Shown piece after piece: positions 8,793-17,653 of a stretch of 64,000 nt of DNA. The DNA lies in the NCBI RefSeq assembly GCF_900110765.1, contig NZ_FOEO01000005.1, positions 83,675-147,674 on the forward strand. Reading direction: 5' to 3'. The first letter of the stretch is position 1; each line of letters opens with the position of its first letter. The notes under the pieces were generated by a model. The model searched no databases, was not told where the DNA came from, and saw nothing but the letters and a program-made list of their open reading frames with translations. This stretch comes from Pseudomonas sp. NFACC02 (GTDB taxonomy: Bacteria > Pseudomonadota > Gammaproteobacteria > Pseudomonadales > Pseudomonadaceae). Position numbers and translations under genes: made by a program.

Positions 8793-10238
8793 TCAGCGAT
8801 GGGCAATGTCTTCCAGTGCCAGGTTGCGCGTCCGTGGACCGAAGGCACCGATGGTGATGATCACGATCAGCATGCTGATGACGATGAATGTCAGCACCCC
8901 TGGCGTGCCGAAGTGGTCGAGAAACAGACCGATCAGCAGGCTGCTGAACACCGTGGACAGTCGGCTGAACGAGTAGCAGAACCCCACCGCGCGGGCGCGG
9001 ATGTTGGTGGGAAAGAGTTCGCTCTGATACGAGTGATACGCAAAGCTCAGCCAGGCGTTGCAGAACGTGATCATCACGCCGCAGACAATCAGTCCTGCCG
9101 CGGAGCTTTGCTGGGCAAACAGGGTGCCGAAGATCATGGCGCCCAGAGCGGAGCCGACGATCTGCCATTTGTTCTCGAAACGGTTGGCGAACTTCACGAA
9201 CAGCAAAGGGCCCAGCGGGTAGGCGAGGGTGATGATGAAGGCATACGCCAGACTGTGGGTCACGCTCACGCCTTGCCCCGAAAGCAGCGCGGGGAGCCAG
9301 TTGCCGAAGCCGAAGAAACCGATGGCCTGAAACACATGGAACACGATCAGCATCAGGGCTCGGCGGCGATAGGGCGGTTGCCAGATATCGGCGAAGCGGC
9401 CTTTGCCTTCCACCGCAACGTTGTGCGTTTCCGGCTCGTCCAGCGCCTTGCCGTGGTCTTTCACGCAGCGGGCTTCGAGGTCATCCATGATCTTCTCGGC
9501 TTCGGCGAACCGCCCATGCTGCGCCAGCCAGCGGGGCGACTCGGGCAAGCGCGAGCGCAGCCACCAGATGAACAGCGCGAACACCGCGCTGGCCAGCACC
9601 ACGAAGCGCCAACCGGCAATCCCGAACGGGTCTTGCGGCACCAGCCACCAGGACATCAGCGCCACCGAGGGCACCGACAGAAACTGGACGAAGAACGCAA
9701 ACGCGAACGCCGAACTGCGCATGCGTTTGGGCACGAGCTCCGACAGGTAGGCATCGATGGTCACCAGCTCGATGCCCAGGCCGATGCCCACCAGAAAGCG
9801 CATGCAGATGATGCCCAACGCCGAGGTCTGCATACCCATCAGCACGGTGGCCAGGGTGTACCAGATCAGCGCGAAGGTGAAAATGGCGCGGCGACCGAAG
9901 CGGTCGGCGATCGGGCTGAGCAAGCTGGCGCCGAGGAACAGGCCCAGAAAGGTCGCCGAGGCAAAGGCTGCCTGATCGGAGAAACCGAAAACGCCTTGCG
10001 CACCGGTCGCAAAAAGGCCGGCGCGAATCAGACCGGGACTGATGTAGGCGGTCTGGAACAAGTCGTACAGTTCGAAGAACCCGCCAATGGAGAGCAGCGC
10101 GACCAGCTTCCAGATCGTGGCCACGGCGGGCAGACGGTCAATGCGGGCGGAGATCAGTGCGGCGCGAACCGGGTCGACGCCATCGGTGGGTTTTTGTGGG
10201 GCATCAGCGGTGCCAAAGGCTTGGGAAGGTGAGGACAT
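8793..10238 (-). CDS. MFS transporter (sugar/metabolite:H+ symporter type)
   Basis: Predicted 481 residues with twelve membrane spans. MFS signatures include LFLGASLLSPIADRFGRRA between spans 2 and 3 and RFLVGIGLGIELVTIDAYL in span 4. The cytoplasmic loop with RLPESPRWLAQHGR is the PESPR motif of the sugar porter and SV2/metabolite-symporter families. A long hydrophilic N terminus (about 50 residues) and a central loop around ARCVKDHGKALDEPE are usual for this group. The substrate cannot be read from sequence. It starts at ATG 10238 and stands alone, divergent from mntH. Confidence 0.85.
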   Translation of the reverse strand: MSSPSQAFGTADAPQKPTDGVDPVRAALISARIDRLPAVATIWKLVALLSIGGFFELYDLFQTAYISPGLIRAGLFATGAQGVFGFSDQAAFASATFLGLFLGASLLSPIADRFGRRAIFTFALIWYTLATVLMGMQTSALGIICMRFLVGIGLGIELVTIDAYLSELVPKRMRSSAFAFAFFVQFLSVPSVALMSWWLVPQDPFGIAGWRFVVLASAVFALFIWWLRSRLPESPRWLAQHGRFAEAEKIMDDLEARCVKDHGKALDEPETHNVAVEGKGRFADIWQPPYRRRALMLIVFHVFQAIGFFGFGNWLPALLSGQGVSVTHSLAYAFIITLAYPLGPLLFVKFANRFENKWQIVGSALGAMIFGTLFAQQSSAAGLIVCGVMITFCNAWLSFAYHSYQSELFPTNIRARAVGFCYSFSRLSTVFSSLLIGLFLDHFGTPGVLTFIVISMLIVIITIGAFGPRTRNLALEDIAHR

Positions 10239-10330
10239 TTATTGTTTTCCAGATCCGTGGGACGACGCATGTTAGAGCTTTTACAGAGATTCAAGACAAA
10301 ACATTTCTACGAGTTTAAGCTTCGCGGCTG

Positions 10331-11674
10331 ATGAATTGCATTCGCCGGACTCCCGTGAAATACAGACTCCCGACCACCGCAACCGCTCCGTTCTGCCCCT
10401 CGGCCGTGACTGACAGCGTGGCCATCCCGGCCAACGCCTCCTTTCTTCGCAAATTGATGTTGTTCGTCGGCCCCGGCCTGCTGATCTCCATCGGCTACAT
10501 GGACCCCGGCAACTGGGCCACGGCAATCGAAGCAGGCTCGCGCTTCGGTTATGCATTGCTGTTCGTGGTGGTCTTAGCCAGCTTGTCGGGCATGGTCTTG
10601 CAGAACCTGTGTTCGCGACTGGGCATCGCCACCGGCCGCGACCTCGCCCAACTGTCCGCCGAGCGCTACAGCCATCGGGTAGGGATGGGCCAATGGATGC
10701 TCGCCGAGCTGTCGATCCTGGCGACCGACCTGGCCGAAGTGCTCGGCGCGGCGCTGGCATTTCACTTGTTGCTGGGGGTGTCGATCACCACGGGCGTGGC
10801 GTTGACTGCCTTCGATACGGTGATCGTGCTCGCCCTTCAGGGCGCCAACTTTCGCCGTCTGGAAGCTATCGTGATGGGCCTGATCGCGACCATCGCCACC
10901 TGCTTCTTTATCGAACTGGTGCTGATCAAACCGTTCTGGCCGGACGTCGCCGCGGGTCTGAAACCGTCATGGGATGTACTGAGTCAACAGGAGCCTCTGT
11001 ACATTGCCATCGGTATTCTGGGCGCCACCGTCATGCCGCATAACCTGTATCTGCACTCATCGGTGGTACAGACCCGGGTCAACGGCACATCGGTGGAGAG
11101 CAAGGCCAGTGCGATTCGCTATGCGCGGGTCGACACGATTGCTTCGTTGAGCATGGCGCTGGTGATCAACGCCGCGATCCTGATCCTCGCCGCTGCGGCG
11201 TTCCATGGGACCGGTCATGCGGATGTGGTGGAAATCCAGGATGCTTATCACCTGCTCGACCCGTTGGTGGGTGGCGCGCTTGCCAGCGTGCTGTTCGGTG
11301 TCGCGTTGCTGGCAGCGGGGCAGAGCTCGACGTTTACTGGCACCATCGCCGGTCAGGTCGTACTTGAAGGTTTCCTCAAGACCAAGATTCCCTGCTGGCA
11401 GCGCCGCCTGATCACCCGCGCACTGGCATTGATCCCGGCGCTGGCTGGCGTCATCTGGTTCGGCGACGGCGCGGTGGGCAGGATGCTGGTGCTCAGCCAG
11501 GTCGTGCTCAGCCTGCAACTGCCCTTCGCCTTGTGGCCCCTGATTCGCTTCACCAGCGACAAACAACTGATGGGCCCGTTCGCCAACAATGCCCTGACCA
11601 AAACATTGGCCTGGGGCCTGTTCGGCCTGATCTCGGCCGCGAACCTGGCGTTGATGTTTTTCTGGGTGAGCTGA
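10331..11674 (+). CDS. mntH: Nramp family Mn2+/Fe2+ transporter MntH
   Basis: Proton-coupled divalent metal importer of the Nramp family, 447 residues with eleven predicted spans. The metal-binding DPGNW motif in span 1 (YMDPGNWATAIEAG) and the MPHNLYLHS motif in span 6 are both intact, as is the conserved GQSSTFTGTIAGQ in a later span. The first 25 to 35 residues are poorly conserved, so a GTG at 10407 is an alternative start. Expressed alone, divergently from the MFS gene. I see no clear Fur or MntR operator. Confidence 0.9.
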   Translation: MNCIRRTPVKYRLPTTATAPFCPSAVTDSVAIPANASFLRKLMLFVGPGLLISIGYMDPGNWATAIEAGSRFGYALLFVVVLASLSGMVLQNLCSRLGIATGRDLAQLSAERYSHRVGMGQWMLAELSILATDLAEVLGAALAFHLLLGVSITTGVALTAFDTVIVLALQGANFRRLEAIVMGLIATIATCFFIELVLIKPFWPDVAAGLKPSWDVLSQQEPLYIAIGILGATVMPHNLYLHSSVVQTRVNGTSVESKASAIRYARVDTIASLSMALVINAAILILAAAAFHGTGHADVVEIQDAYHLLDPLVGGALASVLFGVALLAAGQSSTFTGTIAGQVVLEGFLKTKIPCWQRRLITRALALIPALAGVIWFGDGAVGRMLVLSQVVLSLQLPFALWPLIRFTSDKQLMGPFANNALTKTLAWGLFGLISAANLALMFFWVS

Positions 11675-11681
11675 GACGGGC

Positions 11682-11868
11682 TGATCGTTCCCGCGCTCCG
11701 CGTGGCGACGCCAGTACGGACGGTCTGCTTCCCAGGCGCGTTGACGCAGAGCGTCAGGGGCTGCATGCCCACGCAGAGCGTGGGCACGATCAATGTTTTT
11801 CTGGGCGAGTTGATCGTTCCCACGCTCCGCGTGGTAACGCCGCTCCGGACGCTCCGCGTCCTCAGCAA
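11682..11868. repeat. Cluster of GATCGTTCCCACGCTCCGCG repeats
   Basis: Three or more copies of a GC-rich repeat occur in both orientations: forward near 11684 and 11814 (GATCGTTCCC[AG]CGCTCCGCG), and inverted near 11770-11792 (CGCAGAGCGTGGGCACGATC). Together they form a complex palindromic cluster after mntH. A single further copy is at 17501-17533. This is a known type of dispersed Pseudomonas intergenic repeat and may act as a bidirectional terminator or mRNA stabiliser. Confidence 0.6.
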
Positions 11869-11877
11869 ACGGCGTCA

Positions 11878-12336
11878 TCAGCTCAACAGAATTCCGCGCG
11901 CCATTCCGGTCGCGGCGATCACGATGACCACCATCAATGCCGCTTCCATGTGGCTGATCCGCGCGAAACGTCTTGAGCGTGAGGTGTCGATGGGCTGGTT
12001 TCGCTTGAACGCGATGCGCCATTTGATCAGGGCGAACATCGGCACGACTTCCAGCGCGAGAATCGCGACGAATGCCGTCATTTTCAGATGAAACAGCGGC
12101 TGATGCAGGTAGTAGAACGAGCCTTTTTCCAGTCCGCCAAAGGCCCGAAACGCACCGGTGATCAGCAGTATGCCGGCCGACACGCCCCAGATGTTGTCGA
12201 CCACGAACACATCGCGAAAAGAGCGCGGGTCGTCGGTGCGCAGTCGCCGCAACGCCCGTCCCCGCGCCAGAACCGCCGCCAGTGCGAAGCCGAATGCCAA
12301 CACGTGCAACGCAGCCACAACCCATTTGATGAGCAT
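11878..12336 (-). CDS. DUF2214 family membrane protein
   Basis: Predicted 152 residues with four membrane spans. The sequence DDPRSFRDVFVVDNIWGVSAG, followed by ITGAFRAFGGLEKG and FHLKMTAFVAILALEVVPM, is typical of DUF2214, a family of small inner-membrane proteins of unknown role. Conserved Asp, His and Lys residues sit at membrane borders, which hints at cofactor or proton chemistry, but this is inference. It begins at ATG 12336 and stands alone. Confidence 0.8.
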   Translation of the reverse strand: MLIKWVVAALHVLAFGFALAAVLARGRALRRLRTDDPRSFRDVFVVDNIWGVSAGILLITGAFRAFGGLEKGSFYYLHQPLFHLKMTAFVAILALEVVPMFALIKWRIAFKRNQPIDTSRSRRFARISHMEAALMVVIVIAATGMARGILLS

Positions 12337-12549
12337 GGTTCATCTCCCCCGAGCGATGTCTAAAGCAAGCGTCAACAGAGCAAGCTTAGCGGGTGATTGA
12401 GGTTATGCCCTGTGGCGGCCTGCCCAATGTCGTTATTGAAAGGGTCTGATGCAAATCGTTGTCATCTGTCATGTTTGGCGGCACTCCGCTCGCGACTCGC
12501 GGGGGCGAAATCGCGCTAAAAGCCGAAACGCCACACCCTGACATTTCGC

Positions 12550-13431
12550 TCAGTTCGCCTCTTTCACTGCGCTCAGGAATGCGCGCGTCCGTTCCTGTTG
12601 TGGGTTCTCGAAAATCTGCGACGGCGAACCCTGCTCGTGGATCTGTCCCTTGTAGAAGAAGCACACCCGATCAGCGAACTCCCGCGCAAACCCCATCTGG
12701 TGAGTGACCATCAGCATGGTCAGCTTGTGCTCGGCGCCGAGCTTGCGAATCACGTTGAGCACTTCGCCGCAGAGCTCGGGGTCGAGGGCCGAAGTGACCT
12801 CGTCAAACAGCATCACCTTGGGGCGCATCGCCAGTGCGCGGGCGATGGCGACACGTTGTTGCTGACCGCCGGAAAGCTGCGAAGGGTAATGATCGAACTT
12901 GGCGCCCAGACCGACCAGTTCCAGCAGGTCGGCGGCGCGCTCGCGGGCTTCCTTGGCATTGATGCCCAGCACATGCACGGGTGCTTCGATGACGTTCTGC
13001 AACGCCGTCATGTGCGGGAACAGGTTGAAACTCTGGAACACCATGCCGATCTTGCCGCGCACCTTGCGTATGTGCCGGTCGTTGGCCGGGACCAGCAGCC
13101 CGCCGCGACCCGGCATGTGTGTGAGGGACTCACCATCGACGTAAATCTGCCCTTCGTCGATGCCTTCCAGTGTCATCAACACGCGCAGCAGGGTGGATTT
13201 GCCCGAGCCGCTGGGGCCGATGATGGCGACTTTCTCGCCAGGTGCAACGTCCAGGTTGAGGGTGTCCAGCACGGTGAAGTTGCCGTAACGCTTGGTCACG
13301 TCCTTGAAACTCACCAGAGGCTGGGCCGTGTCGGGCAGGGGCATGGCGTGGGCCTCATGTGGGTGCGCAATCGGCGAGCGCTGTTGAAGGTGCGCGAACG
13401 AGGCCGATGCGTTGGATACGGTAGAAGTCAT
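12550..13431 (-). CDS. ehuA: Ectoine/hydroxyectoine ABC transporter ATP-binding protein
   Basis: ATPase subunit (293 residues) of a polar-amino-acid type ABC importer. Walker A is GPSGSGKST, the signature is LSGGQQQRVAIARAL, Walker B is KVMLFDEVTSALDPE and the switch histidine lies in VTHQMG. An insertion MPGRGGLLVPANDRH after the first strand set is typical of EhuA. About 30 variable N-terminal residues precede the domain. The start codon at 13431 shares its A with the ehuD stop (TAATG). It closes the ehuBCDA unit; family and neighbouring ectoine catabolic genes support the substrate. Confidence 0.88.
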   Translation of the reverse strand: MTSTVSNASASFAHLQQRSPIAHPHEAHAMPLPDTAQPLVSFKDVTKRYGNFTVLDTLNLDVAPGEKVAIIGPSGSGKSTLLRVLMTLEGIDEGQIYVDGESLTHMPGRGGLLVPANDRHIRKVRGKIGMVFQSFNLFPHMTALQNVIEAPVHVLGINAKEARERAADLLELVGLGAKFDHYPSQLSGGQQQRVAIARALAMRPKVMLFDEVTSALDPELCGEVLNVIRKLGAEHKLTMLMVTHQMGFAREFADRVCFFYKGQIHEQGSPSQIFENPQQERTRAFLSAVKEAN

Positions 13432-14090
13432 TAGCGTAGCTCCAGGCGCAATTCGAGGCGCCGTACCAGATAGGCCAGAACGATGCTCAAAGCCAGGAAG
13501 AACAGGCCGACGAGGGTGATCGGCTCCAGATAACGGAAGCTTTCCGATCCAATGTTTTTCGCCTGCTGCATGATCTCCACCACTGTGATCGCGGACAGTA
13601 CCGGCGTGTCCTTGAGCATGGCGATCAGGTAGTTGCCCAGCGGCGGCAGGATCGGCCGGAACGCCTGGGGCAGGATGATGTTGCGGTAGGCGATGTAGGG
13701 CGTCATGTTCAATGCCGTCACCGCTTCCCATTGAGCGCGAGGAACGGCGTCCAGGCCGCTGCGATAGACCTCGGCGATGTAGCAGGCGTAATGCACGCCG
13801 ATGCCGATGATGCCCACTTGCATCGCGCTCATGCTGACCCCGTAGTTGGGCAGCACGTAGTACAGGAAGTACACCTGAATCAGCAGCGGCGTGCTGCGAA
13901 TGAACTCGATCACCAGTGTGGTTGGCCAGGACAGCCAGTAGTGTTTGCTGCGACGCCCGATGGCCAGGAACAGGCCGAGCACGATGGCGATCAGGAAACC
14001 GATCAGGGTGATGCCCAGCGTGTTGAGGGAGGCGCGCAACAGCTCCGGAAGGAGCTGCATCGCGTACGGCCAGTCAAAGAAGTTCTTCAT
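13431..14090 (-). CDS. ehuD: Ectoine ABC transporter permease EhuD
   Basis: Inner-membrane permease of 219 residues with five spans, of the HisM/HisQ type. The EAA loop that docks the ATPase is seen in GLDAVPRAQWEAVTALNMTP, and the FIRSTPLLIQVYFLYY motif is typical of polar-amino-acid permeases. The gene overlaps ehuC by four bases and ehuA by one, so the three are co-translated. EhuC and EhuD are thought to form the heterodimeric channel fed by EhuB. Confidence 0.87.
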   Translation of the reverse strand: MKNFFDWPYAMQLLPELLRASLNTLGITLIGFLIAIVLGLFLAIGRRSKHYWLSWPTTLVIEFIRSTPLLIQVYFLYYVLPNYGVSMSAMQVGIIGIGVHYACYIAEVYRSGLDAVPRAQWEAVTALNMTPYIAYRNIILPQAFRPILPPLGNYLIAMLKDTPVLSAITVVEIMQQAKNIGSESFRYLEPITLVGLFFLALSIVLAYLVRRLELRLELR

Positions 14091-14746
14091 GACAGACCTC
14101 CGCGCATCCGGCCCCGGCTCAAGCGGCCCTCTAGACGACGCATCGCGAAGTTGATCAGCTGCGCCATAACAAAATACATGATCAGCGCCAGGCTGAAAAT
14201 CTTCAGGGTTTCGAAGGTGGCCTGATCGAGCTGGCGTGCACGAAAGCTCAGGTCCGACAGGGTGATCAGTGACACCAGTGACGTGTTTTTCAGCAGTTCG
14301 ATCAGCAAGTTGGTGCCCGGAGGAATCGCTGCCAGCAGGGCCTGCGGAAGGATGATCCGGCGAAAGCGCGTGTAGGTCGTGAAGTTCAGCGCCACCGAGG
14401 CTTCATATTGGCCTTTGGCGACCGAGCTGATAGCGCCACGCATCACCTCGGCCCCGTAAGCGCCGATGTGCAGCCCCAGGCCGACGATTGCGACCGCGAA
14501 CGGGCTCATCTCGACATTGAAGGGTGGAAGTGGCAGCACGAAGAACAGCCAGAACAACTGCACCAACAACGATGTGCCCCGAAACAGTTCGATGTAGGCG
14601 ATGGAGAACCAGCGCACCGGCAGCCAGGGCGACATTCGCCCAAGCGCAGCGAGGATCGCGGCGACAATCGCCAGCACCGATCCGTAGAACGTGACCTGGA
14701 GGGTGACCCAGGCGCCCTGTAGCAACAACGGTAGTAATTCGCCCAT
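14087..14746 (-). CDS. ehuC: Ectoine ABC transporter permease EhuC
   Basis: Second permease of the importer, 219 residues, five spans. It has ELFRGTSLLVQLFWLFFVLP and the EAA-loop segment MRGAISSVAKGQYEASVALN. It starts at ATG 14746, 81 bases after the ehuB stop, and overlaps ehuD by ATGA. The order binding protein, two permeases, ATPase is the same as in the Sinorhizobium meliloti ehu locus in which ectoine transport was defined. Confidence 0.87.
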   Translation of the reverse strand: MGELLPLLLQGAWVTLQVTFYGSVLAIVAAILAALGRMSPWLPVRWFSIAYIELFRGTSLLVQLFWLFFVLPLPPFNVEMSPFAVAIVGLGLHIGAYGAEVMRGAISSVAKGQYEASVALNFTTYTRFRRIILPQALLAAIPPGTNLLIELLKNTSLVSLITLSDLSFRARQLDQATFETLKIFSLALIMYFVMAQLINFAMRRLEGRLSRGRMRGGLS

Positions 14747-14827
14747 GACTCGACCACTGCTCAGGTTTACGCAGGGAATGGGCGCGGTTCACAGGAGCCG
14801 CGCCCGGCGGGATTCAGACCAACCGGC

Positions 14828-15688
14828 TCACTGGCCGCACAACTCGGCGGCGGTCTTGGTCGTGATGTTGTCCTTGTCGAAGCCGAACGGGGCCACGGTC
14901 TTGAGGTGATCCTCGGTGCCCAGCCATTTCTTCAACTCGGCATTGACCGCGTCGCGCAGGTCCTTGTCTTCCGGGCGAAACGCCAGGGCGCCATAACCGA
15001 TGTGCGATGGATCGTCTTTGAAGTCGGTCTCGGCCATCACTTTCTCGCCGCCTTTGCTGGCCAGTCCTTTCATGGTCAGTTGAGTACCGACGGCGGCATC
15101 GGCACGGCCGGCGCGTACGGCCTGCAACTGCGCGGTGGTGTCCGGGACTTGCAGAATCTGCGAGTCCTTCACGCCACTGTCGCGGGCATATTGCAGGTTG
15201 ACGGTGCCCGCCATGATCGCCAGTTTCACGTCAGGGTTCTTGGCGATGTCTTCGTAGCTGTGAAGTTTTTTCGGGTTGCCTTTCTCGACCAGCAACGCGT
15301 CGGGCAACTGGTACTGCGGGTCGGTGAAGAGCACTTGCTTGCAGCGGGCAGGGGTGATGTACATGCCCGCTGCAATCACGTCAAAGCGTCCGGCGCGCAG
15401 ACCGGGAATCAACGAGCCCCACTCGGTGAGCACGCCATCGACTTTATTGATGCCCATTCTGGCGAAAATGATCTTGGCGATTTCCGGCGATTCGCCGGTG
15501 ACGTTGCCATTGGTTTCGGTGTAAGCGAATGGCGATTCGTTGGCATAGCCGATGCGGATTTCGCTGTTGGCCATGACCGTTTCCAGCGTGGTCGCCGCCT
15601 GCGCCGCGCCGGCCGTCAAGCCGAACAACGCACAAGCCACGAACAGGCGACGCAAGGGAAGGGTGACGCTGTGTGCAAAATGGCTCAT
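14828..15688 (-). CDS. ehuB: Ectoine-binding periplasmic protein EhuB
   Basis: Solute-binding protein (286 residues) of the SBP_bac_3 family. A signal peptide (basic start, LFVACALFGLTAGAAQA) is cut near residue 28. Motifs include IRIGYANESPFAYT, GRFDVIAAGMYITPARC and, late, DPSHIGYGALAFRPED. The two cysteines (in PARC and near the C terminus) may form a disulfide. The start at 15688 has AGGAG eight bases upstream; a longer frame lacks one. It heads the ehuBCDA operon and is divergent from the regulator gene enuR, so the 288-base gap must hold control sites for both. Confidence 0.87.
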   Translation of the reverse strand: MSHFAHSVTLPLRRLFVACALFGLTAGAAQAATTLETVMANSEIRIGYANESPFAYTETNGNVTGESPEIAKIIFARMGINKVDGVLTEWGSLIPGLRAGRFDVIAAGMYITPARCKQVLFTDPQYQLPDALLVEKGNPKKLHSYEDIAKNPDVKLAIMAGTVNLQYARDSGVKDSQILQVPDTTAQLQAVRAGRADAAVGTQLTMKGLASKGGEKVMAETDFKDDPSHIGYGALAFRPEDKDLRDAVNAELKKWLGTEDHLKTVAPFGFDKDNITTKTAAELCGQ

Positions 15689-15794
15689 CGATAAAATCTC
15701 CTGTTTGTTGTGGACCCGTTGCAAACGGCTCTGTGTTAGGAGGCAGTGACGCTAAGCGCAAAACGTACTGGAGCCGGCGGTTGTTTGCCGATCG

Positions 15795-15809
15795 TACGGC
15801 GGGGCCGTA
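15795..15809. promoter_or_regulatory. Palindrome in ehuB-enuR control region
   Basis: TACGGC-GGG-GCCGTA is a perfect 6-bp inverted repeat with three-base spacer, sitting about 107 bases before ehuB and 168 before enuR. It is followed by a related GTACCGG. It is a candidate binding site for the divergent MocR-type regulator; no experimental site is known to me that it matches. Confidence 0.35.
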
Positions 15810-15976
15810 TCAGTACCGGTCGATATGACGTTGTTTGACTGCGTTGACGGCAGGTTTGCATCGACCTGTGATCGAGCATACAAAAGGTCTGCCAGTCATG
15901 GCATTGCACTAGGACAATTGCCCGAGGCGTACTCTCGGGAGATGCTGTGCGCATGATGATCTGAGGGCAGCTGACA

Positions 15977-17374
15977 ATGATGCAGAAGTGGCGGGCAGCC
16001 GTGGATCAGGCCCGGGGCGGCGAATCCAAATACAAGATTCTGGTGCAGGCCATTGCCAGTGACATTGAAAAGGCCGTGCTGGTCGACGATCAGCGCCTGC
16101 CGCCGCAGCGGCAGGTGGCCGATGCTGTCGGCATCAGCGTGCAGACCGTGACCAATGCCTACAAAGAGCTGGAGCGGCAGGGCCTGGTGCGCTGTGAGGT
16201 CGGGCGCGGCAGTTTTGTCTCGCGACGCATGAGCGACCGGGTCGCGACGTACATTCTCGACAGCCCCGAGCGCGCGCTGGTCGACTTCTCCACCGCACGG
16301 ATCATGCACACCCTGGAACATGACCGCTTCTGGCGAGACACCTGCGCCGAACTGAGCACCGAAGAGGACCAACCGTGGATCCGCGCCTGCCGGCCGATTG
16401 CAGGGTTCGAATCTCATCGTGAGGCCGCTGCGCACTGGATCGGGCGACAGGGCCTGAGCGTCGAGCGTGAGGACATCCTGATCACCAACGGCGCGGCCCA
16501 CGGTATCTTCCTGGCCCTGGCATCGCTGGCCGGTCCCGACGACGTGGTGCTTTGTGAAGGCCTGACCGACCACGGCGTGATCGGTGATTCGCAAGTGCTG
16601 GGGTTTACGCTCAAGGGCCTGGAAATGGACCGGCACGGCATTGATCCGGAGCATTTCGAGGACATGTGCAGCAACGAACGCATCACGGCACTGGTCTGCA
16701 CGCCTAACCTGAACAACCCCACCACCAGCCTGATGCCCGACGGTCGTCGCCGAGAGATCGCTGACATTGCCCGGCGTTTCGGCGTGCACATCATCGAAGA
16801 TGACGTGTACGGTCCCCTGCTCGACGAAAACCGCGCGCCGCCCATCAGTCATTACCTGCCGGAGCTGTCGTTCTACTGCACCAGCATGACCAAGTCGATT
16901 CTCACCGGCATGCGCATCGGATTTCTCACCGTGCCCAAGCGTCTGGCGCTGCGCACCGAAAGCATCCTGCGGGTGAACAGCTGGATGGCCACGCCGATGA
17001 TGGCCGAAGTGGCCGCGCGCTGGATTCGCGACGGTCGCGCCGACACCTTGCTGCGTCTGCAACGCCGCCTGCTGAACGGTCGGCAGGCGATGGTCAGTGA
17101 GTACCTGGGCGAATACATTCAGGGCCAACACCCCAACTCGCTGAACACCTGGCTCGGCATTCCGAAGCATTGGGAAGTGGACAGTCTGGTGCGAACCCTT
17201 CGCCAGCGGCATATCGCCGTGGCCTCGCCCGACCCGTTCACCGTGCGCGGTGTGCCAAGGGCGCGTGGCATCAGGCTGTGTGTCGGCGCCGAGTGCACCG
17301 ACGACGAGATGCGCAATGCGCTGGACAGCATGCGCGAGATCTTCGGGCAGTACCCGAGCATTCATGATTTTTAG
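15977..17374 (+). CDS. enuR: MocR/GabR-type regulator of ectoine use (EnuR-like)
   Basis: Predicted 465 residues. The N-terminal GntR-type winged helix (about 20-90; LPPQRQVADAVGISVQTVTN) is joined to a class I aminotransferase-like domain (about 110-460). The PLP lysine is in SMTKSILTGMRIG (Lys306 counting from 15977). In ectoine users, EnuR carries PLP and senses breakdown intermediates such as N-acetyl-diaminobutyrate, derepressing the uptake and catabolic genes. Its place between ehuB (divergent) and eutB (same strand) supports this. ATG at 15977 and 15980 are both possible starts. Confidence 0.85.
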   Translation: MMQKWRAAVDQARGGESKYKILVQAIASDIEKAVLVDDQRLPPQRQVADAVGISVQTVTNAYKELERQGLVRCEVGRGSFVSRRMSDRVATYILDSPERALVDFSTARIMHTLEHDRFWRDTCAELSTEEDQPWIRACRPIAGFESHREAAAHWIGRQGLSVEREDILITNGAAHGIFLALASLAGPDDVVLCEGLTDHGVIGDSQVLGFTLKGLEMDRHGIDPEHFEDMCSNERITALVCTPNLNNPTTSLMPDGRRREIADIARRFGVHIIEDDVYGPLLDENRAPPISHYLPELSFYCTSMTKSILTGMRIGFLTVPKRLALRTESILRVNSWMATPMMAEVAARWIRDGRADTLLRLQRRLLNGRQAMVSEYLGEYIQGQHPNSLNTWLGIPKHWEVDSLVRTLRQRHIAVASPDPFTVRGVPRARGIRLCVGAECTDDEMRNALDSMREIFGQYPSIHDF

Positions 17375-17500
17375 CCAGCATTGGGTCAGGCATGTTACGG
17401 GTGAATGACCTGCCGTCTTCGCCAGCACGCTGACTCCCACAGGTTAAGGTGACATCCGTGCCCTCGCGGCATCCATGCCTGCACTCAAGTCGCGATGGGT

Positions 17501-17533
17501 GGCGTTGATCGTTCCCACGCTCCGCGTGGTAAT
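17501..17533. repeat. Single copy of GATCGTTCCCACGCTCCGCG repeat
   Basis: The text TTGATCGTTCCCACGCTCCG followed by CGTGGTAATGC matches the repeat cluster at 11682-11868. It lies in the 279-base gap between enuR and eutB. The adjacent TCTTCGCC...CTCCCACAGG (about 17413-17443) looks like half of another dispersed Pseudomonas repeat. Confidence 0.55.
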
Positions 17534-17653
17534 GCGGTTATCGACAGACCACGCGAGATGCAAAAAAGATTTCCCGAAAAATTGCCCTAGTACATTCATC
17601 AGCACAATTCGCCGCTTTTAGACTGCGACCAACACGCCAGTCAGGACGCGGTC

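Noticed and set aside
11682..11868. Palindromic repeats after mntH as CRISPR or transposon ends
   Set aside because: They match the dispersed Pseudomonas intergenic repeat, have no regular spacing, and no transposase is nearby.
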